Assembly (NCBI RefSeq): GCF_032854445.1
Contig: NC_088301.1
Coordinates: forward strand, 28,196,402 to 28,260,401
Direction: 5' to 3'
Origin: Liolophura sinensis
Lineage: Eukaryota > Mollusca > Polyplacophora > Chitonida > Chitonidae
DNA: 64,000 nucleotides
The notes below the pieces were generated by a model that saw only the letters and a list, made by a program, of their open reading frames with translations, was not told the DNA's origin and did no database searches. Numbering within the stretch: the first letter of the stretch is position 1; each line of letters begins with the position of its first letter. Made by a program: the position numbers and the translations under genes. Below are positions 12,201 through 24,200 of the stretch, in pieces.

Positions 12201-15200
12201 TCATAAAAAAGCGGTCTAAAAATAACTTTCGTGCTATCTACCGATATGGCATATCTGTGCACAGTAACGTATTCAAATGGTTCTCACACCCTCACACTCT
12301 TGCACTCAGTACTACAGTATGACATTAAAAACTCAAATTAAATGAAATCAAAAAATCTATCGAACATTAAAAGCATGCAAATTTTTGGGATTGAAATTAA
12401 AATTATAGATTTTAGGACATCACTTAATGCATCGCATAGACTACCAATGGCGGCACCTGTGTGTGGAAGTTTTAGCTCCGCTATCGATCTGGCTGGTACC
12501 TGAGTGTGCCCCGAATGGAGATTGATGAAACAGCGAAGTACCCATTAAGATGTGGCTGAGATAACAAAAGGTGACGTTTAATGGCAGTTAACCTGGCCGT
12601 GCATTACGCCAAAGGCAATCTCTGATCGAGCGTGCTGGTCGGTTTATAAAATCCTGTACAAACTGGTAGTCTTGTTTTATCAGGAAACGCCAAGTATTAT
12701 ATTTTGCGTCATAAAATATGTACACATTACAATCTTTAATGGTCAGAGATAAATTTGGTTAGCCATCACAAACATACGATATCGACTTTCGGAAGTTCAA
12801 TCTGCCAGCGCAAACCACTAAAAACTATGAAATTATATGAAGTAAGGAAACGGGGAGAGGCAATCAACAGTTTTCAATGATGAAATCACGTCTGTTTTTG
12901 TTTGTTTCGTCTGGCTTGGCTGTGGATTTAGTTCAAAAGTAGTTTTCAAATTTTTTGGGGGGAAAAATTGAGGTGTGATGAAGTCCAATTTATGCTGGTT
13001 TCCTCTCCGGTCATACGTGGAAAGGTTTGCAGCAACCTGCGGATGGCCTTGGGTTTCCCCGGTCTGTGCCGTTCCCTCCCACCAGAATGCTGGCTACAGT
13101 TACCTGGAACTCAAGAAGTGTGTGATTTGAGCTAAGGTCAAAGTCAGTGTTGCATGTACACTCCATCAGTGATAAACGGTCTTAGTTGTTAGCGACGACT
13201 CCGATAGCTGGCAAATGGTCACACGTAACCGGTGAAATACGATTTCTTGTCAACTGACCTCAATCACGGCTCTGTCCTGTTCTACTTGTTCATGTAAATG
13301 TTTAAACAGTAGCAAAATACTCCCCCCACCCCCTTCAGCAGAAGCTTAAGCAGAAATAGGTTAAAAATGCAGTGATATTAACTGAAAATTATTAGACATC
13401 ACTGTTCTAGAAAGGATAAACTATCAACAAGATATTTATACGAAACAGAAATATACATAACTGTGAAACTATCATATCAATATTACAGGACATTGCGAGT
13501 GTACAAAATGCACACGAAAGGTACTGTTGTGTAAAAAGTAATGTATGAAACAACATTATCTAATCAAGCCTGAATTCATAAAAATTGATCAACAACGACA
13601 GTACAACACTATGCATTTCAGAAAATATCACAGTCGTGTGGGATCTACACAACCTTTTAATGTGTTTTGTCTCAAACTGTTTGGAAGACGGTCTCAGGTG
13701 GTCTTTCAAATGGAGCTTACGCCACCTCATCTTTATTGTTCTCTTTAATTCTACAGGCTTTGTTGAAACACAAGGAAGTCAACCCAGAAGACAGAGGTGA
13801 AAATGGTTCAACCCCGCTACACTACGCTGCCAACAAAGATGAACCGGAGTGTGCGAGGCTCCTGGTGAGAACCATGTTTACATAATAATCACTGCAAACC
13901 CACCTTTATTGAGAACAATCTCTGCCTATTTATTAGCAAGCCAAACTTCACGCCAAGGCTAGCGAAATCAGCAAATAACTGACTCCCTGAGCAACGGTGT
14001 TTGTGTCCCTGAGTCTGTTTTCGGGAGCCGATACTCATCAACCTGAGTAGCGATACAGCAGTAAAACACGGCGTTAATATCAGTCAAATAAAAAATTATA
14101 GTGGGCACCACAATTTGGCAACTCGGATAAATACTTGACGAAAACAATTTCTGCTTCAGATTGTTTATATGTTTATATTTTGTGCTCCAGCTCGCCAATG
14201 GCGCCAAACCTTGCACCAAGTGTAACAATGGCTTCTACCCTATCCATGTAGCTGCTTACCACGCCTCTGCAAAAACCATGGACGTTCTGCTTGAGAATGG
14301 TAAGAATGATTGAATTTTGGCCCAAAACGTAGCCTTTGGAAAATGTTTATTTGAATGTTGGTTAGTGCCATACCCAAGAATATTTTACTAACACGGTGGC
14401 GATTATTTTTATCGGTGGATGGACCTGGAGTGCCCGACCTCACCGAAAGAGTTGCTTCCCACTTGTGACGTACTGATATACATCCCGAAGTGGCCATCAG
14501 CGAACATTAGATTGCACAAACAACGTCCCACAAGCAATGTGAGGGGAAGAAATCTGCAAATTCCCTGTCAGTGTCTTAAGGAGAATAAATCATCTGAATA
14601 TATCTGGCTTTTTGTGAAGATGCTACTTTTATCCCTTATGGCAGGAGAGGCGATGGGATACACAAGAACACAAATGCTGAGTTTCTCGGACAAAGAAAGC
14701 AACAATCCTCTGCATGCTGCGGTTAACAGTGGTGATCTGAAGGTATACCAATCTATAAAAAAGTCTAAGAAGTTTTAAATCTAAATAAAAACAATTGTTA
14801 AAATAACCTACATAACTGAACCTATTTGACTTTGTAGGCAAAGTACACCAATTACTTTGTGAAAGCGGGATACATAGGGTAGATGTCAAAAATGAGATCG
14901 AAAACACCATTGGCATAAACCTCAAAAACGTTGACTTTTCATGTTTCATTTGATTGTAATGAAATCAATATGTGGTATATTTTCAATTAAATGTATATCA
15001 AATAAGGAAATCAGTTAAGCTCAAAAAGTAATTACGCTTTATCTTTTTTCCAACAGGCAAATAAGAGCAAACAAATAGTGTTATACATGCACATGTGTTA
15101 TCGAATAAAGTCCCCTTTGTATTTCTCCTAGGCTGTTCGTGTCTGTCTGGCGCAGGAGCGTCCGTTGATGCTCAACAAGTAAGTTGTCGGTCATATTGTC

Positions 15201-18200
15201 GTTGCTTTTAGTAATTACATGTAGCATTGGTTGCGTTGTACTGAACCTTCCATTTTGGCCCTTCCATTATTATTAACAAGTAATACCCTGTATATTGGAA
15301 TGCTAACATACTTGAAAGCACAAACGTTTGGATGTATGTCTTTGTTAGCTTGTTATATGTAAAGCACAAACGTTTAAATGTATGGTTTTGTTAGCTTGGT
15401 ATATTTAAAGCACAAACGTTTAAATGTATGTCTTTGTTAGCTTGTTATATGTAAAGTACAGACGTTTGGATATATGTCTTTGTTAGCTTGTTGTATGTAA
15501 AGCATAACGTGACTTAAAACCTCATCGTCCAGCATCAAAATGCTGCAAATTTCAGGAAAGAGACATTTATAAGCGCCTCTGGAAGTGTCACGATTGTATT
15601 GAAAAGATTGAAAAGTACTTGGATATGTGCGATGGTAAGAAATCTTGGTTAGGCTTTTTGCGTAGAGTACAAATGAAATAGACAGTTGGACATGAGTGAC
15701 ATAAATGTTGTTAAATATCGTATCCAAAAAGATAAGCTTTCATTTGGCTTCCCATCTGCTTTAAACAGGCGGACAAGTCTACAACCGATACACTACGCTG
15801 CGTCTCAGGGGGCCCTCGAAATGATTGAGCTGATGTTTGAGATGGGACGCCAGCGGCATGCGCAAGGCGGTGAACATCAAAGACAGCCTAGGGATGACGC
15901 CATTACACAGAGCCGCCATCTTTAATCACGAGCCCGTCGTACGCTGCCTTCTCCAGAATGTAAGCAACATTGTAAACTCCTAGCAAAAGTGAAGAATGAA
16001 AATTCATAGGCTAATTTCAGTAGACGTGAGGAAGGGGGTACAAGTGACGGTGAAAAACAAAATACCATACGCATAACTTGGATATGTCTTAGTTGCATAT
16101 GAAATGAGGTGTTTCTTTCATAAAGTTTCATTCTTGTCTGCATAAAAATACAATTTTGTATATTGATCTTTGCATTTTGCTTACAGCATACAAGACAAAA
16201 TAAGTAAATGTTAAACCGATTGTTATGAATAGTCGGAATAAATATATTTGTGGTAGGCCTATCAAATGTTCGGTCTACATAACCAATGATTGTGTGATAG
16301 GATACTTCTTATTACTGTGCAAAATACCGCTGTTTTGGATGAAGCAGTGAAGACGCTGTGGTACTTACCTAATACACGGTGCTACTTGTTTACCATATTG
16401 TGGGATATCTTGCCTCTAAGCAAACCGTTTTCACTCAAGCATGAATTTAATGACATTGTCTTTATTGATTTTTACCAGCACTGACATGTGCTCATTTGCA
16501 TTCTTGGCTTAAACAGGGCGCGGACATCAATGTGGCTGACAATCAAAGCCGGACACCACTGATGGTAGCGGGCTAAAGGCGCCTGGAATACGGTCAGCTA
16601 TCTCCTGAAGGCTGGCGCTCTCATCAACCTGAAGGACCAGCAGAATAGGAACTTCCTCCACCTCGCCATCAAAAGTGGCGCCAGACTTCATCATCTGGGA
16701 TGTGAAGTCGTTAAGGTAAGCCTAAGTTAGAGTTTTCGGAGGGTCCTTGTTTTATGATACTTGTTCGGGCAATAAATACATAAATAATAACTCTTCAACA
16801 TGCCAAAAAGTTTTCACTCATGCAGTGCTATATTATCCCCCTAGGAACTTTGACTATCACCGGGCACCTATATTCTGTTTGTTACTTGAAAAGCATATAT
16901 TATAGTTTTGATATTTGCTGCTAAATTGAATAACAAACAGGTGTAATTTTGGTTTATTGCTTTACAACTAACTGACGCAAATTTCTATACTTAGAGAACT
17001 TTCTTGCTTGAATTTTTTTGTCTTGTCAGAAATTGTATAATGGTGTCTGTAACTATTTGTTTGAAGTTCATAATTTGGGACAAAGTGCATACCGTGACTG
17101 TTGCTGTCAAACCTGCGGATGGTCGTGGGTGACCCCGGGCCCTGCCTGGTTACCTTCCACCATAATGCTGGTTGGCGTCGTATAAGTAAAATATTCTTGA
17201 ATACTGCGTAATGAATAACACCAATGAATAAATAAATAAATAAATATTAGACTCGGTGCTTCAGTAAGGCAGCACCACTCTCGTAGCGTGGAGTTCTATT
17301 TTACTACAGCAAGACACTCAAATGGAACAGAATTCAAGAGGCTAAACCTGAAACCAAAAGTACACAAAATCTTTCTTGTTCCTTTCACCTTTTTTTTCAG
17401 AATGTGAAGAACCTGTTGAACGAGAAGGACGATTTGGGCTGTACACCGCTCCATTACGCGTCTAAGGAAGGTTATCTTTCCGCTATTGATGATCTCATCG
17501 GTCTTGGTGCCATGCTGAACCCGAAAAACAACCAGAAACAATCGCCATTTCATTTTGCAGCCAGGTAATCTAACTGATAACAACTGAAATGGGATGATGT
17601 GGTCTTTATTGAGAGGGGCAATTATTTTAATGCCCTTTCTGGCCATAGTTTGATTTCTAATTGCATGGTTGATGTTGACTCACATTGGAATTGTAACTCA
17701 TAAAGCATTCTATATTATGTACCTGTTTCATTAAAAAATATATATTCTTTGACGCTTTTAAAACTATATTTAAAAAAAGAATTGTGAAATTGAATCCGGC
17801 ATGTTATATAAGAGAGCGATAGCAATTGAAACGTTTGGTATACACAAATAAGTCAAAAGCTGCTAGTGGGAAAATGGTTTTTATTCTGGGTGGCTACGAT
17901 GATAAAAGATGAATATGGGCCTGAAATTTATGTCTTGTGAAACAAAATTGTCTAAATAAGCAAGGGAATGAATACTTTGAAAAACACGCCATTGTTTATG
18001 TTAGCAGAATTTTGTTCTCGTGTGATGTAACTTTGATATATCACATTTAAATATTTACTTTTTTTAATAACTCCATGGAAGAGATTTGAAAGAGGCAATT
18101 TTTTTTCCACGCAGGATTTGGATTTGTTAATTACCAGTCTCATGTTTTATTTATACTTAGATACGGGCGATACAACACGTGTAGGCGTCTCCTGGATAGC

Positions 18201-21200
18201 GAACAAGGCGCCAATATCATTAATGAGTTAGACAGCGACGGTCGATCTGCCCTCCACATAGCCTCACAACATGGGCACATCAAAGTCGTTTCCCTTTTGA
18301 TGCAGCGGGGCGCTGCTGTCCACAAGTAAGCAAAAAAAAAAAAAAAGAAAAAAAAAATAATAATTAGAGAAGCAAAATTCCATAGAAAATCTGCTGTCAA
18401 GTTGTGCATTAGTGCAGCCCGCACTGTCAAATGAAAAACAGTCAGTTACAATGATTGAAAGTCCAAAGTGGTTGAGTAGTCCAGTACAACCTGGATTGCT
18501 CCGCGTTACCGGGCGTTTAGTGCCTTGTTCATAAACTGTACGCAAGATTAATCTGGCTTAAACATTGGAATTAACGTTTTAGGGTTGGCACAGAGGTATG
18601 CAAGAAAACATCAGTGTCCCATGATTAAAAATAAAACAGCTTTTCCTTTCGCGGTTTCTGTGCTCTGTGTGGTACTATAGATGGCAGCAGAGATTGTTCT
18701 TTTATGGTGTTCATGAGAACATTATGCTAGATTAACAGAATACTCAACAGAAGCCAGGTTAATATAGCAGAAGGGGGTTGTGGGTTTCCCCATGGTTCTG
18801 TCCGGTTTTCTCTCACCGTAATGCTAGCCGCCGTCGTGTAAGTGAAATATTCCTGAGTAGGGCGTGAAACATCAGTCAAATAAATAAAATATAGCTGACC
18901 AACGATCTACCTTTAGTATATGAGTATTACGTAACACCACTGTTATTTGAGAACTGTTCTCTTTCAGAGATTTTAACGGCAATTGTCCCTTACATCTGGC
19001 TGCTACCAATGGTTACACCCAGACAATGCGCCTACTGCTCAGCGTTCACTCTAATCTTCTAGACTCCAAGAACAGAGAAGGCGTAAGTAGCTGGTTAGCA
19101 TAGATAATGTGCTTCATAACAATTTCTGGTGTATTTTGACAACTTGGACAAAACTGCGCATATCGTTACATTCTTTGTTATTTCTCAGACCTGTAACTAT
19201 ATTCGGAATGTCACCATTTACTATATTTAAATTATCACAGGATGAGTCACTCGTGTCTATTTTTATTTTAATTCATGTGAAAATGAGTTGTACGATTTTA
19301 AATAAAGAAAAGAAATCATTTTAAGTTGGGTGCATTTCCTGAAAAGTTTATATCCAGCTCTGTACTGTGTGGTCATCTAGGATACCTCGCTCCACCTAGC
19401 GGCAAAAGAAAATCAAACAGCGGCGATAACTCTGCTGTTGACGCTGGGGGCGAAACTGGAACGGAACCACGAAAAAGTGACATTCTTTGATCACATCCTC
19501 AACAGTCGGAACAGTGATGCTGCCATGGCGGTTGTGACTCATGACAGGTAAAATGAATACTTCAGGAACCAGTTGTGTAGACTGTCTTGATTCAGCCCAT
19601 ACGCCCTGGGCAAATCAGATTGTGTGTTTGTATTCAGTTTCGGCAGCGGTCTTATGTCAGAAAATTTGTTAGTGGTGTGCGGTGGTTTCCCCGGACGCAA
19701 TTGGCAAGCCCGAGATAGGCGATTTGTCTTTAATCACAACGTTAAGCAATAACCAAGTATAAATAAATGAATAAACTGGTTTATCATAATTTAACCATTA
19801 AGCTGGGAATAAGCGGGTTTTTGGTTAATACCTACATGTGATAACGGGGTGGTTGCTCCGGACACAGGACCGGACAGAGTCGTGTCCCCTTTTCATATTT
19901 TCTGACTTTATCCATATTAGTCATACTAGGCCACTTGGTGTTTTCAGGTCTTTCTCTCGCTGCACCCCATCAAGCCAGAGCAATCGCGTCAGAAAGGATC
20001 TAAAGTTTCTCAGAAATATATCAGTTACATCAAACAGACAAAGAGAATTCATCTTCTTCAGTTTTAAGCACTGATCATTCTGCGTGTGTGTTTTAGGTGG
20101 CGGGAAATTATGGAGTTGTGTTCCACCACTTACAGATGCCCAATCATCGGCCTCATTCAGCAGCTACCGGAAATAGCCCTTGTAAGACAAGCGACCATTG
20201 TAATGGTCATTGTTCATTGTTCCTCATTGTTCATTTTTTCGTGTTGTCAAATTCATGTTTTCAGTGTCATAAATGAGCTAAAAGAAAAGACAACAACTAG
20301 ATTCAACATATATATGAATCAATAAATTAATCCACGTGAAATTTAAACAACATACCTTTTTATTTTTGTGATGTATCATAACACAGCTATCGCAGTTGAA
20401 AGTAAGCAAAACCAAGCACATTGAGATTTTAACCAATCAAACTCGATTTATTTCTACAACCTGGGAAAGCAGCTGGTCCCGCTGGCGTGTACTGAACCTT
20501 ATTTTGCCTTTTAGCCATACGAATGACGCAACGCCATTCTCTAACATGACATGTACCTCATGGATCCCTAAGAATTTCACTGTCAGATTAAAAGTTAATT
20601 TATAGAGCTATCAAGCACGTCAGAACAAAACGGATGCTTGTTTCCATCCCTCTTCCGAAATAATTATGGATATAGAATTAAAAAAAAAACAATGCATATA
20701 TATTGTAACAATATCAGACTGGTGTTCGAAGTCAGTTTATTTTCGGGAGATATTATATTTCCGTGATTTACAGTCAATCCACTTTACAAATGTATACAGA
20801 AAAATGATAGAACAGAGATGCTTGAAGCTTTGGTCTTTTATATTCCAGGTTGTCCTCGATAGATGCCAAACTTTTTCTGAACATGACAGAAATCACAAAA
20901 ACTTCTCGGTAAGGATATGAGATCAGATACGTTTTGTAAAGGGAAAATGGCTGATATAACGGACATATTAATTTTAATTTGAAATTGGATTCAAATGAGG
21001 CCCTGTGTGGTATGGTGGTGTAATTAATCAAATTAATCAAGTTCTATAAATAAATGATTAATTTTTTTATGTTAGAATGTTAAGAGCCCTAAATATAAGG
21101 TTCATTTATGGAAAATGTTCAATGCTCGAAAGTCAAGAAATTATAAATATAAATATCGTTAATTACGCGCTCATAGTTGAAAATCATTATGAAGAGGTTT

Positions 21201-24200
21201 GTGTCAGTGTTTTATGTTGTTTCAGGTAACCTACAACTTCAAGTATCTCCAGTGCCCAATAGCTTATATCAGAGAACAAAAGAAGCTGGGAAACGACGTA
21301 TCGCCTATGTCGTCAGTCAATGTGAGTTCTCTTCATTCTCAGATATCAATGTGTCCCGCCACAGTTGTGTTTTATCTTCTCTGTGAGCCGGACCGCAGTC
21401 GCGTTCACTTCATGACATTGACAAAGAACACGTTGATCTCACGTGGATCGATTTGTCAAATTCTATTAATTGCATCAGTGAGCTTTTATCCTATTTTCAT
21501 TCGACTAGTCGAATTCAACGAGTCGATACGACAGATCGTTCCATGGGAACGTGGCTTAAGGCGGTTCTGGTCGCAAGGAGATACTTGGCCATGGTTAGGG
21601 AATCCTTCTCTCACTGTTTTTGAAGCCGTGTTGACTGTAAGCGGTCGACGACTTTGTCTCACAGTTTGCCCTTACTCTAACTTTCGTTGAGGACCACTTT
21701 GTCTTCCGTCAATCTTGTGTGGATATTTGTACTTCACATAAGGCAAAGATCGTCAGTAACTTGCCAGTGCTAAGGGGTTTATACCAAGCACTTTTTCACA
21801 AATAAAACTGACCACCGTCTTATATAAGTAGAAAATCCTTTAGTATAACAGTTAACAACAATCAAAAAAATAAGTAATTTAATAAATAAATAAATAAATA
21901 GGACGGCCTTGCAACCTACCTTTTTGAATGGGTGAAAGCAACGTTAAAACTGTTGGAGGACTGAAGATCTGTATTACTATTCATTTGCAATAGGTCTTAC
22001 GTGTCATTTTGTTTGTTTTTCTTTCAGGCTATGGTGAAGTTTGGCCGCGTGGACTGTCTCGCTCATCCAGTCTGTGTTAATTTTCTGAAGATGAAATGGT
22101 AAGCTATGGTATTATTGTGGTGTGGGGCTTAGGTGTGACGTTGCCTAAGTATTAATAATAATAATCATATACCGATAGCCGGTCATAGCCGTGAAGAACA
22201 GTGGTGTCAGACTTAGAAATCCAATATAAAGTTACAGACCTTTCTTCACTCTTTTACCCCTACTCGTGGCTCTGGCGAGATATAATAAATAAATAAATAA
22301 ATATAATAGATGTTGAATTGTTAATTGTCTTTTTGATTCAGGAATGCCTACGGTATGTGGTTTCATTTTTTCAACCTGGCCATATACTTGATTTTTCTGG
22401 GCCTTTTGACGAGGTTCGTGACAGTCCACACTCCCAGGACTGACCTATCATTCGCCGGAAATAGATCAAACTTGACAGAGCCCAACCGGATGTACACACA
22501 GCCCGTAAGAACGCTCACTTTTATCTCTTACTCCAGAAGTTAATTTTTTTTTATATAATAAGCATTCGCGATAAACGAGAGATATTAATTTGGAACTGTT
22601 CGTCTGTCTGTTTGTCTACCTGCGTGTCTGTCCGTTTTTCACGTTTGGTTTCCTTGCAATAACCCCTGCATTCCTCTGACTTTGCTAAACTTTATGTACC
22701 TCTGTAATTGTGGAATATTTTGGAAAATTTTGTCTGTAAGTTCATTTTCTGCTCGCCTGTCACGTCATATCAAGTTCGTAAAATAGCCTCGTGCATACAT
22801 AAATTTTGCATATTTAGTGTGGTATTTACATTCTCTGAACTTCTGGTTGTATTCGTTTATTTTATTATCAAATTTGAAGAAATTTTTAGAGCTGTTGTGT
22901 GAGCTGTGCCATTCGAGCTGCCAATGTATCTCTCCACAGTGATTGATAATTACCAGGAAATGTCATCTCGCCATTGTACTGTCTACCTATCATTACTTTC
23001 GAAATTACGCCAAAAGAATGCACTAAATAAAACAAATTCTTGTTTTTTATTGGCAGATCACAGCTGCCTCCATTGTATCTCTGTACATTATTGTCATCTT
23101 CTCAATCATCAACATGATTAAAGAAATCGCCCAAATGATACACCAGGTATGCCATTCTTATCCTATATATAGGAAAGCAACTCCATCAGCTTAGGAAATG
23201 TAGCCCTCTAAACGGATTATTTTTAGTGCATAGTTATAATTTGTAGCGTCTTGTCCAACCATTAAGATATTTAACATTTAATCCTCAATCCTAAATGTTG
23301 TTTAGTTTGCCAACACAAAAAGTAACCGAACATTGGAGTAGAGATGATGTATATTATTGTAATTAATGTATTTATCGAAGAAAAGCCTGGGATGATTAAA
23401 AAGGCGCCAAACGATCACAACAGACGTTTACCACAAGTTGAAACTGCACGCGCGTTTTCACTTTTGTCTATAACATAAAGCAGTGAGCTGGTATGAAAAA
23501 GGCCATGAATGTCCTGTAGTGTCGTGCAATCTACTCAAGTGTGTGTCCGCCAACCAAGGTAACATATACATACCTATGTAAAAAAATTACTCATTTTAAA
23601 GATGGAGATGTTTAAGGGTAACAAAACACTTGTCTTTGCAGAAAAAGCGTTACTTTCTGGACCAGAGTAACTTGATGGAGTGGGGCTTGTATGTAACGAC
23701 CACGGTGTTCACTGCCCCATTCCTCACCGGGTGTTCCACGCATGCGCAATGGGAAGCCGGCTCCATTGCCATTTTCCTAGCCTGGTTTAACTTATTGCTA
23801 TACCTGCAAAGGTGAGTATGAGACGGCTTTAGTGAAAAGCTGAAACGATGAATGCATGCTCCGCAGCTGTATATATTCAGCGGAGCGATCGAGGACTCTA
23901 GTGTATGTTACCGCTATTACCGTGTTTCAGAAAAACAAGAACCAAATTCAATTGAACCAAATTATGATTAATAATTTCTTTGTAATGCTGCTATTTTCTG
24001 TCACTTCAATTCTTCGAAATAATCATTACCGAAAAAAAAAAAACACATTTCCCCAACAATTTGATTAAGTACCTAGAGAAACTGCAAAATCATTTTGCAT
24101 GGTGTGGGTTCGATCCTGTCCTTGGACGGGGAATTTATGGATTTCCTTGCCCACAGTGACAGTAGCGGTCGATATTCCACGTGTGGCTCTTGCAACAAAA

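Noticed and set aside
15556-15634. Possible extra TRPA1 exon between exons 7 and 8 (good AG and GTAAGA borders)
   Set aside because: It encodes ERDIYKRLWKCHDCIEKIEK, not ankyrin-like, its length breaks phase with both neighbours, and the ankyrin spacing is already complete without it.
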